From assembly GCF_005280195.1 (NCBI RefSeq), contig NZ_SZPR01000011.1, positions 376,003-440,002 on the forward strand: DNA of 64,000 bases. Reading direction: 5' to 3'. How positions within the stretch are numbered: the stretch's first letter is position 1; each line of letters starts with the position of its first letter. This DNA comes from Streptomyces galbus (GTDB taxonomy: Bacteria > Actinomycetota > Actinomycetes > Streptomycetales > Streptomycetaceae). This document shows, piece by piece, positions 54,694-64,000 of this stretch. The notes below the pieces were generated by a model. It was not told the origin of the DNA. It did no database searches and was given only the letters and a program-made list of their open reading frames with translations. The translations under genes and the position numbers were made by a program.

Positions 54694-55673
54694 CGGCAGC
54701 GGTGAAGGACGAGATCTCCCGGCTCCCCGTCACCCGGACCTGCTGCAGGAAGGCGGAGGTCTCCGCCATTCTGCGGTTCGCCGGCGGCCTCCACCTGGTG
54801 AGCGGCCGCATCGTGATCGAGGCGGAGCTGGACACGGCGATGGCGGCCCGCCGCCTCAAGCGGGACATCCTGGAGATCTTCGGGCACAGCTCGGAACTGA
54901 TCGTGATGGCCGCCGGCGGGCTGCGGCGCGGTTCGCGCTACGTCGTGCGCGTGGTCGCCGGCGGCGACCAGCTCGCACGCCAGACCGGTCTGGTGGACGG
55001 CCGGGGGCGCCCGATCCGGGGCCTGCCCCCGCAGGTGGTCTCGGGGGCCACCTGCGACGCGGAGGCCGCCTGGCGCGGTGCCTTCCTGGCGCACGGCTCG
55101 CTGACCGAGCCGGGCCGCTCCTCGTCCCTGGAGGTGACCTGCCCCGGCCCCGAGGCCGCGCTCGCCCTGGTCGGCGCCGCCCGCCGGCTGTCGATCGCCG
55201 CCAAGGCCCGTGAGGTGCGCGGGGTGGACCGGGTCGTGGTCCGCGACGGCGACGCCATCGGCGCCCTGCTGACCCGGCTCGGCGCCCACGAGTCGGTGCT
55301 GGCCTGGGAGGAGCGCCGGATGCGCCGCGAGGTGCGCGCCACGGCCAACCGCCTCGCCAACTTCGACGACGCCAACCTGCGCCGCTCCGCGCGGGCCGCC
55401 GTCGCCGCGGGCGCCCGGGTCCAGCGCGCCTTGGAGATCCTCGGCGACGAGGTGCCCGAGCACCTCGCGGCCGCGGGCCGGCTGCGCATGGACCACAAGC
55501 AGGCCTCGCTGGAGGAGCTGGGCGCGCTCGCCGACCCGCCGCTCACCAAGGACGCGGTGGCCGGCCGGATCCGCCGGCTGCTGGCGATGGCCGACAAGCG
55601 CGCGGCCGACCTCGGCATCCCGGGCACGGAGGCCAACATCAGCGAGGAACTCGCCGGCGACCTCGTCGGCTGA
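54684..55673 (+). CDS. whiA: WhiA, sporulation transcription regulator
   Basis: WhiA works with WhiB to switch Streptomyces from aerial growth to sporulation septation. The 329-residue protein has the N-terminal LAGLIDADG-type homing-endonuclease fold ([46 protein letters not shown]) and a C-terminal helix-turn-helix ([22 protein letters not shown]). It is conserved in Gram-positive bacteria downstream of yvcK, with which it overlaps. Confidence 0.97.
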   Translation: MAMTAAVKDEISRLPVTRTCCRKAEVSAILRFAGGLHLVSGRIVIEAELDTAMAARRLKRDILEIFGHSSELIVMAAGGLRRGSRYVVRVVAGGDQLARQTGLVDGRGRPIRGLPPQVVSGATCDAEAAWRGAFLAHGSLTEPGRSSSLEVTCPGPEAALALVGAARRLSIAAKAREVRGVDRVVVRDGDAIGALLTRLGAHESVLAWEERRMRREVRATANRLANFDDANLRRSARAAVAAGARVQRALEILGDEVPEHLAAAGRLRMDHKQASLEELGALADPPLTKDAVAGRIRRLLAMADKRAADLGIPGTEANISEELAGDLVG

Positions 55674-55689
55674 CGCCCGCTCAGCGAAA

Positions 55690-55715
55690 GGGCCGGTCAG
55701 GACACGGACCGGCCC
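55690..55715 (+). terminator. first hairpin terminator after whiA
   Basis: GGGCCGGTC and GACCGGCCC pair perfectly with an eight-base loop, 17 bases after the whiA stop codon. Confidence 0.75.
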
Positions 55716-55728
55716 GACGCGGCGTCAG

Positions 55729-55769
55729 ACGCCGGTGCTCGTGGCCCGATCGGGCGGGAGCACCGGCGT
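55729..55769 (+). terminator. second terminator after whiA, with T-run
   Basis: ACGCCGGTGCTC and GAGCACCGGCGT pair perfectly (12 bp) and are followed by TTTTG, a rare intrinsic-type terminator for this genome. Together with the first hairpin it closes the uvrC-whiA operon. Confidence 0.85.
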
Positions 55770-55862
55770 TTTGTCGTTCTTGAGGCACCCTTGACTCGAT
55801 CATGCGCTGTCATGAGCCTGGCATGTGTTCGCTGCTGCGGCGGACCCACACAAGGGGGGTTC

Positions 55863-58820
55863 ATGAGACACAGAGCGAGATCGATCCTCGCTGTCGGCGC
55901 GCTCCTGATCGGCGGAGCGAGCATCGCACCCATCGCCCAGGCCCAGAACGGCGGTCCGGCGCGGACCGCCGACGACGACGAGGTCAAGGTCTACCGCGCC
56001 GAGGTCACCAAGCAGCAGGTGCCCCTCCTCCTGGCCGCCGGCCAGGACGGCCACGAGCTCGGCGAGAGCGTGCCCGCGAAGGGCACCGCCGCCGTCGAGA
56101 TCTACCTCACCGGCGAGCAGGCGAAGAAGCTCCGCAAACAGGGCGTCGACCTCGCCGAGCACACCCTCACCGCCAAGGCCGAGCAGCGCGTCGAGGCCGC
56201 CGCCGACGGCGTGTTCCGGCCGTACAGCGGGAGCGGCGGGCTGAAGGAGGAGATCCTCCGCACCGCCCGGCAGAACCCCGGCCTGACCAAAGTCGTCTCC
56301 ATCGGCAGGACGCTGAAGGGCCAGGACATCCTGGCGCTCAAGGTCACCAAGGGCGCCAGGAAGTCGAAGGACGGCGCCAAGCCGTCCGTGCTCTACGTGT
56401 CCAACCAGCACGCGCGCGAGTGGATCACGCCGGAGATGACCCGTCGGCTGATGCACTACTACCTGGACGGCTACCGGACCGACAAGCGGATCGCACGACT
56501 CGTCGACTCCACCGAACTGTGGTTCGTGCTCTCGGCCAACCCCGACGGCTACGACTACACCTTCCAGGACCCGGCGAACCGCCTGTGGCGCAAGAACCTC
56601 CGGGACGTCAACGGCGACGGCGTGATCTCCACCGGCGACGGCGTCGACCTCAACCGCAACTTCCCCTACAAGTGGGGCTACGACGACGAGGGCTCGTCGC
56701 CCAACCCCACCAGCCAGACCTACCGCGGCGCCGCCCCGGGCTCCGAGCCGGAGACGCGGGCGCTGGACGCGTTCGAGAAGCGCGTCGGCTTCCGGTACGG
56801 CATCAACTACCACTCCGCCGCCGAACTCCTCCTCTACGGCGTCGGCTGGCAGGTCGCCACCGACACCCCGGACGACGTCCTCTACAAGGCGCTCGCGGGC
56901 ACCCCGGACCACTCCGCGATCCCCGGGTACCACCCGCAGGTCTCCTCGGAGCTGTACACGACCAACGGCGAGGCGGACGGCCACGCGGCCAACGTCAACG
57001 GCATGGCGATGTTCACCCCCGAGATGTCCACCTGCCAGACCGCGTCCGCGCTCGACCCGAACGACCAGTGGAACGCGGCCGACTGCCAGTCGGTGTTCAA
57101 CTTCCCGGACGACGAGAAGCTGATCCAGCAGGAGTTCGCCAAGAACGTCCCGTTCGCGCTGTCGGTCGCCGAGACCGCCGCCCACCCCGACACGCCGGCG
57201 TCGTCGCTCGGCCTGACCGCGGCCGACTTCACCCCGGCCCCGTTCACCACGTCGTACGCGCGCGGCGCCGACCAGGAGGTCTCCGTCGTCGTCCGCAAGG
57301 CCGTGCGGAACAAGGAACTGGTGTACCGCGTCAACGGCGGCCGCACCCACACCGCGCCCCTGCGGGCCTGGCGGGGCGGCGAGACCTACGGCGGCGACGA
57401 CAACCTCTACTTCGACGAGTACCGGGCCAAGGTGCGCGGCGCCGACCCGGGCGACACCGTGGAGGTCTGGTTCACCGGCCGCAGCCGGGGCGGCAAGAAG
57501 GCCGCCAGCACGCACTTCACCTACACCGTGGCCGTACGGCCCCGCGCCGACGTCCTGGTCGTAGCCGAAGAGGGCGCCGCCGCCACCCAGACCCAGGTCT
57601 ACGTCGACGCGCTGCGGGCGAACGGGCGCCGGGCGGCCGTCTGGGACGTCGCCACCCAGGGCGTGCCCGACGCGCTCGGCGTGCTGAAGCACTTCGGGAC
57701 CGTCGTCCACTACACGGGCGCCAAGGTGCCCGGCAACCCGACCCAGCTCGAACTGCGCGCCTACCTCAATGAGGGCGGCAAGCTGATCGAGGCGGGCGAA
57801 CAGGCCGGCGGCAACGTCGACCTCGGCGACGGCACCCCGTCCAACGACTTCAGCCAGTACTACCTCGGCGCGTACTCCCGTACGTCCACGCCCGGGGCCA
57901 CCGGCTTCACCGGCTCCGGCAGGCTCGCGGGCGCCGGCGGACCCCTCGGCGACGCGCCGGGCAACCCGCTGGACCGGGCCGGCACCTACGGCGTCACCTC
58001 GGACGAACTGCCCGTCTCGTCCTATCCGCAGTTCGCCAGCGCCGGCGCCGGGCAGTTCGCCGGCACCGTCAACCCCTACGGGCCGTACGCGGGGTCGGGC
58101 ATGGCGGCCGCCGTGCACACCGACGACGCCTACAAGCGCCTCATCCGCACCGTCGACCTCACCGGTGTCCCCGCGGCCCAGCGGCCCACCCTGCGCACCC
58201 GGCTGCTGTGGGACACCGAACCGGGCTACGACAACGCCATCGTCGAGGTCCACACCGTGGGCGCCGGCGACTGGACCACGCTCCCGGAGGCCGGCGGCGC
58301 GACCGGCACGGCCGTACCGGCGGAGTGCGGGGGCGGGTTCTACGTGGGGGAGCACCCCTGGCTGACCCACTACCTCACCCTGACCGGCAACGACTGCACC
58401 GCGACCGGCACGACCGGCACCTGGAACGCCCTCACCGGCGCCTCCAGCGGCTGGCAGCAGGTGAACTTCGACCTGAGCGCCTACGCCGGCAAGCAGATCG
58501 AGGTGTCGATCAGCTACGTCACCGACCCCGGCAGCGGCGGCCACGGCGTCCTCGTGGACGACGCCTCGCTCGTCGTCGGCGGCACCGCGACCGAGACGGA
58601 GGGCTTCGAGACCTCCCTGGGCGCCTGGCGCGCCGCCGGACCGCCCCCGGGCAGCCCGGCCGTGCTGAAGGACTGGACCCGCACCGGGGCCCTGTTCCAG
58701 ACGTACGGCGCGGTCACCACCGACGACACCGTGCTGCTGGGCTTCGGCCTGGAGCACGTGCGGGCGGCGGCCGACCGGACCGCGCTGCTCAAGCGAGCAC
58801 TGGGCGCGCTCGGACGATGA
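55863..58820 (+). CDS. secreted zinc carboxypeptidase (M14) with C-terminal accessory domains
   Basis: The 985-residue protein has a signal peptide (AVGALLIGGASIAPIAQA), a pro-region and an M14 catalytic domain: the zinc motif HAREWITPE with H183 and E186, NPDGYDYTF and VDLNRNFPYKWGYDDEG, the third zinc His in YHSAAELLLYG, and the general base in MFTPEMSTC. A C-terminal region of about 400 residues resembles immune inhibitor A-type accessory domains (VDDASLVVGG, RTRLLWDTEPGYDNAIVEV). It should trim peptides outside the cell. ATG 55863 has an AGGGGGG-type ribosome binding site. Note that the 55770-55862 interval has no gene. Confidence 0.92.
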   Translation: MRHRARSILAVGALLIGGASIAPIAQAQNGGPARTADDDEVKVYRAEVTKQQVPLLLAAGQDGHELGESVPAKGTAAVEIYLTGEQAKKLRKQGVDLAEHTLTAKAEQRVEAAADGVFRPYSGSGGLKEEILRTARQNPGLTKVVSIGRTLKGQDILALKVTKGARKSKDGAKPSVLYVSNQHAREWITPEMTRRLMHYYLDGYRTDKRIARLVDSTELWFVLSANPDGYDYTFQDPANRLWRKNLRDVNGDGVISTGDGVDLNRNFPYKWGYDDEGSSPNPTSQTYRGAAPGSEPETRALDAFEKRVGFRYGINYHSAAELLLYGVGWQVATDTPDDVLYKALAGTPDHSAIPGYHPQVSSELYTTNGEADGHAANVNGMAMFTPEMSTCQTASALDPNDQWNAADCQSVFNFPDDEKLIQQEFAKNVPFALSVAETAAHPDTPASSLGLTAADFTPAPFTTSYARGADQEVSVVVRKAVRNKELVYRVNGGRTHTAPLRAWRGGETYGGDDNLYFDEYRAKVRGADPGDTVEVWFTGRSRGGKKAASTHFTYTVAVRPRADVLVVAEEGAAATQTQVYVDALRANGRRAAVWDVATQGVPDALGVLKHFGTVVHYTGAKVPGNPTQLELRAYLNEGGKLIEAGEQAGGNVDLGDGTPSNDFSQYYLGAYSRTSTPGATGFTGSGRLAGAGGPLGDAPGNPLDRAGTYGVTSDELPVSSYPQFASAGAGQFAGTVNPYGPYAGSGMAAAVHTDDAYKRLIRTVDLTGVPAAQRPTLRTRLLWDTEPGYDNAIVEVHTVGAGDWTTLPEAGGATGTAVPAECGGGFYVGEHPWLTHYLTLTGNDCTATGTTGTWNALTGASSGWQQVNFDLSAYAGKQIEVSISYVTDPGSGGHGVLVDDASLVVGGTATETEGFETSLGAWRAAGPPPGSPAVLKDWTRTGALFQTYGAVTTDDTVLLGFGLEHVRAAADRTALLKRALGALGR

Positions 58821-58886
58821 CGAGAGGTGTCGGAGTGAGCCGAACGGATACCCGCAAAAGGAGTGAATGACCCCGTCGGCGTGGGC

Positions 58887-58915
58887 GGTCCGTACCCTAC
58901 TTGCGGGTACGGACC
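58887..58915 (+). terminator. hairpin downstream of the carboxypeptidase gene
   Basis: GGTCCGTACCC, a seven-base loop and GGGTACGGACC form a perfect 11-bp stem, 66 bases after the carboxypeptidase stop codon and 132 bases before gap. It may end the first transcript or sit in the gap leader. Confidence 0.65.
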
Positions 58916-58969
58916 GTCCTGCCGTGTATGGGGCAGCTCGATGTCACCCCGGGGGCCCCGGAGAGGTAG

Positions 58970-60055
<1,086 letters not shown>

Positions 60056-60084
60056 TCGCCGCACCAGGCACCTCGATGTGACAG

Positions 60085-60124
60085 CAGGGCTCGGGCAGCG
60101 CACCGCCGCGCCGCCCGGGCCCTG
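60085..60124 (+). promoter_or_regulatory. hairpin between gap and pgk
   Basis: CAGGGCTCGGGC and GCCCGGGCCCTG can pair over 12 positions with one mismatch. It may reduce read-through or stabilise the gap message relative to pgk; it has no T-run. Confidence 0.5.
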
Positions 60125-60187
60125 CCGCACGTACGGATCAGCTCTCCTACCATCAGGGGCATCACGAGCCCTTCAGGAGTCCCCTCA

Positions 60188-61399
60188 ATGAAGACGATCG
60201 ACGAACTTCTCGCCGAAGGCGTCAGCGGCAAGCGGGTCTTCGTCCGCGCCGACCTGAACGTGCCGCTGGACGGCGGCACCATCACCGACGACGGCCGCAT
60301 CCGCGCCGTGCTGCCCACCGTCAAGGCCCTCGCCGACGCGGGCGCCAAGGTGGTCGTCGCCTCGCACCTCGGCCGCCCCAAGGGTGCCCCGGACCCCGCC
60401 TTCTCCCTCGCGCCGGCCGCCTCCCGCCTCGGCGAACTCCTCGGCGGCCCGGTGGCGTTCGCGGCCGACACGGTCGGTGATTCCGCCAAGGCCACCGTCG
60501 CCGACCTCGCCGACGGCCAGGTCGCCGTCCTGGAGAACCTCCGCTTCAACGCGGGCGAGACCAGCAAGGACGACGCCGAGCGCGGCGCCTTCGCCGACGA
60601 ACTCGCCTCGCTCGCCGACGTCTACGTCGGCGACGGCTTCGGCGCCGTGCACCGCAAGCACGCCTCCGTCTACGACCTCCCGGCCCGCCTGCCGCACTAC
60701 GCCGGCTACCTCATCGCCACCGAGGTCGGCGTGCTGAAGAAGCTCACCGAGGACGTCCAGCGGCCCTACGTCGTCGCCCTCGGCGGCGCCAAGGTCTCCG
60801 ACAAGCTCGCCGTGATCGACCAGCTCCTCGGCAAGGCCGACCGCCTCCTCATCGGCGGCGGCATGGCCTACACCTTCCTCAAGGCCAAGGGGTACGAGGT
60901 CGGCATCTCCCTCCTGCAGGAGGACCAGGTCCCGGCCGTCAAGGAGTACATCGAGCGCGCCGAGAAGAGCGGCGTCGAGCTGGTCCTCCCCGTCGACGTG
61001 CTGGTCTCCACCGAGTTCCCGGACCTGAAGGCCAAGGCCGCGACGCACCCCACGACGGTCGCCGCGGACGCCATCCCGGCCGACCAGGAGGGCCTGGACA
61101 TCGGCCCGCAGACCCGCACCCTGTACGCCTCGAAGCTCGCCGACGCCGCCACCGTCTTCTGGAACGGCCCCATGGGCGTCTTCGAGCACCCCGACTACGC
61201 CGAGGGCACCCGGGCCGTCGCCCAGGCCCTCGTCGACTCCAAGGGCTTCTCCGTGGTCGGCGGCGGCGACTCCGCCGCGGCCGTGCGGACCCTGGGCTTC
61301 GACGAGAACGCCTTCGGCCACATCTCGACCGGTGGCGGCGCCTCCCTCGAATACCTCGAGGGCAAGACGCTCCCCGGCCTCGCCGCACTGGAGGACTGA
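60188..61399 (+). CDS. pgk: phosphoglycerate kinase
   Basis: Pgk makes ATP from 1,3-bisphosphoglycerate. The 403-residue protein starts [30 protein letters not shown] (quoted in part) with the substrate-binding arginine, followed by [33 protein letters not shown] and the nucleotide-binding [17 protein letters not shown] and [13 protein letters not shown]. Its length and motif order are normal. It lies 7 bases before tpiA. Confidence 0.98.
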   Translation: MKTIDELLAEGVSGKRVFVRADLNVPLDGGTITDDGRIRAVLPTVKALADAGAKVVVASHLGRPKGAPDPAFSLAPAASRLGELLGGPVAFAADTVGDSAKATVADLADGQVAVLENLRFNAGETSKDDAERGAFADELASLADVYVGDGFGAVHRKHASVYDLPARLPHYAGYLIATEVGVLKKLTEDVQRPYVVALGGAKVSDKLAVIDQLLGKADRLLIGGGMAYTFLKAKGYEVGISLLQEDQVPAVKEYIERAEKSGVELVLPVDVLVSTEFPDLKAKAATHPTTVAADAIPADQEGLDIGPQTRTLYASKLADAATVFWNGPMGVFEHPDYAEGTRAVAQALVDSKGFSVVGGGDSAAAVRTLGFDENAFGHISTGGGASLEYLEGKTLPGLAALED

Positions 61400-61405
61400 C
61401 CCCGC

Positions 61406-62182
<777 letters not shown>

Positions 62183-62227
62183 GACGAGCTGTGAGTAGGC
62201 GGTGACGACGTTTCGTCGTACCCTTGC

Positions 62228-62255
62228 GGGGCGTGGTGGGCAGCCACCGCGCCCC
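62228..62255 (+). promoter_or_regulatory. hairpin between tpiA and secG
   Basis: GGGGCGTGGTGG and CCACCGCGCCCC pair with one wobble over 12 positions and a four-base loop. It could separate glycolytic from secG transcription. Confidence 0.55.
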
Positions 62256-62290
62256 GTCGTCCATCCGAATCCGAGGAAGTTGGTCCAGCC

Positions 62291-62527
62291 GTGGTTTTGG
62301 GGTTCTCGATCGCCCTGATCGTCTTCAGCCTGCTGCTGATGCTGCTGGTGCTGATGCACAAGGGGAAGGGCGGCGGCCTGTCCGACATGTTCGGCGGTGG
62401 CATGGCGTCCTCCGTCGGCGGCTCCTCGGTCGCCGAGCGCAACCTCGACCGGATCACCGTGGTGATCGGTCTGCTCTGGTTCGCGTGCATCGTGGTCCTC
62501 GGCCTGCTGATGAAGAGCAACAGCTAG
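62291..62527 (+). CDS. secG: Sec translocase subunit SecG
   Basis: SecG is a small subunit of the SecYEG protein export channel. The 78-residue product has the two hydrophobic helices FSIALIVFSLLLMLLVLMHK and VIGLLWFACIVVLGLLM joined by a Gly/Ser-rich loop (GGGLSDMFGGGMASSVGGSSVAE), the signature of actinobacterial SecG. GTG 62291 is used. Its place after tpiA is conserved in actinobacteria. Confidence 0.96.
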   Translation: MVLGFSIALIVFSLLLMLLVLMHKGKGGGLSDMFGGGMASSVGGSSVAERNLDRITVVIGLLWFACIVVLGLLMKSNS

Positions 62528-62625
62528 ACCGACGCACGGCACGCCCCCGCGGCACGCTCATTCCGCACGTAACGCCCCATGTTCGGTACGCGCCCCCCGG
62601 CGCGGCCTATCATGGGGCGTGCGTC

Positions 62626-62650
62626 TGTGCGGGTTCGGTAACTCCGCACA
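62626..62650. promoter_or_regulatory. inverted repeat upstream of the RbpA-family gene
   Basis: TGTGCGG and CCGCACA, with an inner GTT-CGGT-AAC pair, lie about 100 bases before the RbpA-family gene. The 218-base gap between secG and that gene holds this repeat and probably its promoter, but no gene. Confidence 0.4.
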
Positions 62651-62745
62651 CTGGACGCGCGTTGGGCCTTACGTAGACTGAGGCGCTCGCAGCGGAGCGA
62701 AACGCCGACTCGCTTCGCGGCACCATCACGCAGGGAGTTACGACC

Positions 62746-63081
62746 GTGGCAAGTGGCAACGCGATCCGAGGAAGCCGGGTCGGGGCGGGGCCGATGGGCG
62801 AGGCCGAGCGGGGCGAGTCCGCGCCGCGCCTGCGCGTCTCCTTCTGGTGCTCCAACGGGCATGAGACGCAGCCGAGCTTCGCCAGCGACGCGCAGGTCCC
62901 CGACACCTGGGACTGCCCCCGCTGCGGCTTCCCGGCCGGACAGGACCGGGACAACCCGCCGGCCCCCCCGCGCACCGAGCCCTACAAGACGCACCTCGCG
63001 TACGTCCGGGAGCGGCGCAGCGACGCGGACGGCGAGGCCATCCTCGCCGAGGCGCTCGCCAAGTTGCGGGGCGAGATCTAG
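62746..63081 (+). CDS. RbpA-family RNA polymerase-binding protein (RbpB-type paralogue)
   Basis: The 111-residue product begins GNAIRGSRVGAGPMGEAERG, the conserved RbpA N-terminal tail that contacts the polymerase, has a zinc-ribbon-like core with CSNGHETQPSF and CPRCGFPAG, and ends with a helical sigma-interaction segment (THLAYVRERRSDADGEAILAEALAKL). RbpA activates sigma factor-containing polymerase in actinobacteria. Differences from the main RbpA (shorter C-terminus, both cysteine pairs present) suggest the second Streptomyces copy. GTG 62746 follows AGGGAG. Confidence 0.88.
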   Translation: MASGNAIRGSRVGAGPMGEAERGESAPRLRVSFWCSNGHETQPSFASDAQVPDTWDCPRCGFPAGQDRDNPPAPPRTEPYKTHLAYVRERRSDADGEAILAEALAKLRGEI

Positions 63082-63091
63082 TACTTCACGA

Positions 63092-63123
63092 CCGGCCAGA
63101 CGCCCCCGAGGGTGCCTGGCCGG
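63092..63123 (+). terminator. terminator after the RbpA-family gene
   Basis: CCGGCCAGACGCCC and GGGTGCCTGGCCGG pair over 14 positions with two mismatches, 11 bases after the stop codon. Confidence 0.65.
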
Positions 63124-63234
63124 AGTGCTTGCCGGGCCGATCGGTCCGGAGTGCCTTCTTCGTGGCACCGTCCTGGCGCTGATCAACTAGGTTGGATCCG
63201 CTGGGACAGGCACGGAAGAAGGCTGAAGTCGCAC

Positions 63235-64000
63235 ATGAACGCAGACGGTCGTACCAGGCTGAACCGGACGCCCGAGTGGAACGCCCTCGCCGGGCACCGC
63301 GAGGACGTCGGCGAGGTGCAGTTGCGTGAGCTGTTCGCCGCCGACCCCGCCCGCGGCGCCGGGTACACGCTGCAGGTCGGGGACCTGCACATCGACTACT
63401 CCAAGCACCTCGTCACCGACGAGACGCTCCGGCTGCTGCGCGAACTGGCCGCGGCCCGGGACGTGTTCGGACTCCGCGACGCGATGTTCCGCGGCGAGAA
63501 GATCAACATCACCGAGGGCCGGGCGGTGCTGCACACCGCGCTGCGGGCCCCGGCGGGTGCGGTGGTGGAGGTGGACGGCGAGAACGTCGTCCCGGCGGTG
63601 CACGCGGTGCTGGACCGGATGGCCGACTTCGCCGAGCGGGTGCGGTCCGGGGAGTGGACCGGGCACACCGGCCGGCGGATCAGGAACGTCGTCAACATCG
63701 GCATCGGCGGCTCGGACCTGGGCCCGGCGATGGCGTACGAGGTGCTGCGCCCGTACACGGACCGGGAGTTGACGGTCCGGTTCGTCTCCAACGTCGACGG
63801 CGCCGACCTGCACGAGGCGACCCGCGACCTGGACCCGGCGGAGACGCTGTTCATCGTCGCGTCCAAGACATTCACCACCATCGAGACGATCACCAACGCA
63901 ACGTCGGCGCGCACCTGGCTGCTGGACGGCCTCGGTGATGGGGGTACCTCCCGTTCGAGCGAAGCCGAGAGTGGGGGAGAGAAGGCGGTCGCGAAGCACT
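63235..64000 (+). CDS. pgi: glucose-6-phosphate isomerase, N-terminal part (cut by window edge)
   Basis: Pgi interconverts glucose 6-phosphate and fructose 6-phosphate. The visible 255 residues include the family segments [52 protein letters not shown] and [19 protein letters not shown]. After TWLLDGL the sequence [16 protein letters not shown] interrupts the usual helix; it is coded by a repeat-like DNA segment that keeps the frame. The rest of the enzyme lies beyond the window. ATG 63235 has GGAAGAAGG upstream. Confidence 0.95.
   Translation, partial: MNADGRTRLNRTPEWNALAGHREDVGEVQLRELFAADPARGAGYTLQVGDLHIDYSKHLVTDETLRLLRELAAARDVFGLRDAMFRGEKINITEGRAVLHTALRAPAGAVVEVDGENVVPAVHAVLDRMADFAERVRSGEWTGHTGRRIRNVVNIGIGGSDLGPAMAYEVLRPYTDRELTVRFVSNVDGADLHEATRDLDPAETLFIVASKTFTTIETITNATSARTWLLDGLGDGGTSRSSEAESGGEKAVAKH
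63940..63979. repeat. palindromic Streptomyces-type short repeat inside pgi
   Basis: A 40-base segment, GGGGGTACCTCCC, a CGAGCGAAGCCGAGAG-like core and GTGGGGGAG, sits within pgi and is translated as [14 protein letters not shown]. Units of this appearance (GGGGGTACCTCCC ... GTGGGGGAG) are familiar to me as dispersed repeats in Streptomyces chromosomes; a genome-wide count would settle it. Confidence 0.65.

Noticed and set aside
55800..58757. Long antisense frame over the M14 carboxypeptidase
   Set aside because: The composition is that of a mirror frame of a high-G+C gene; there is no recognisable domain and the sense product has complete catalytic motifs.
62580..62660. tRNA-like fold between secG and the RbpA-family gene
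   Set aside because: The TGTGCGG/CCGCACA repeat resembles one arm only; there is no acceptor stem, anticodon arm or GTTCRA loop in register.

Overview
The window is a stretch of core chromosome from an actinomycete, almost certainly a Streptomyces. The base composition is very G+C rich, GTG starts are common, and neighbouring genes often overlap as ATGA or GTGA. The gene order (rpsA, coaE, uvrB, uvrA, uvrC-rapZ-yvcK-whiA, gap-pgk-tpiA-secG, an RbpA-family gene, pgi) is that of the conserved Streptomyces core. I see no tRNA, rRNA, IS element, prophage, CRISPR array or secondary-metabolite cluster. Both window edges cut genes: a methyltransferase on the left and pgi on the right.

Layout. 0.2-4.5 kb: rpsA with a good vegetative promoter and a long leader, a PAC2 protein, coaE and a TPR protein. 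4.6-9.7 kb: small accessory enzymes (acyltransferase, methyltransferase, DoxX, Hsp15-like S4 protein, family-5 uracil-DNA glycosylase, GNAT, RidA). 9.9-16.2 kb: a FUSC-type membrane protein, a nuclease/phosphatase-fold protein, a DUF899 protein and a fused ABC exporter. 16.4-19.4 kb: a whiJ-like regulatory locus (XRE regulator, DUF397 protein, divergent RsbW-like ATP-binding protein) around a palindrome-rich control region. 19.5-29.7 kb: a gltD paralogue, a DUF2293 protein, a kinase-like protein with a degenerate P-loop, CorA, a methyltransferase, pseudouridine catabolism (psuG plus a PfkB kinase), ogt, a secreted phosphodiesterase and an MHYT membrane protein. 29.7-37.2 kb: uvrB, two TerD-type stress genes, and a TerC-cation antiporter pair behind a manganese-type (yybP-ykoY) riboswitch. 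37.2-43.2 kb: LD-carboxypeptidase, aroQ, an amino-acid ABC transporter, an MBL hydrolase and a DinB/MDMPI-type protein. 43.3-50.3 kb: uvrA, a LacI-controlled sugar kinase, a Rieske protein and a regulator. 50.5-55.7 kb: the uvrC-rapZ-yvcK-whiA operon. 55.8-64 kb: a secreted M14 carboxypeptidase, the glycolytic genes with secG, an RbpA-family gene and pgi.

The main cross-cutting observation is a shared DNA-damage promoter. The motif TTGTCAGTG-N8-TAnnnT, known from actinobacterial LexA-independent (PafBC/RecA-NDp-type) damage promoters, occurs upstream of ogt, uvrB and uvrA, with a near-perfect copy before a terD gene and a weak copy before uvrC. At ogt, uvrB and uvrC the -10 element lies only 6-7 bases from the start codon and there is no ribosome binding site, so these transcripts are probably leaderless. 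The second main observation is the TerC riboswitch: the 3' strand of its basal stem can pair instead with the terC Shine-Dalgarno sequence, which suggests translational control of a two-gene cation-export operon.
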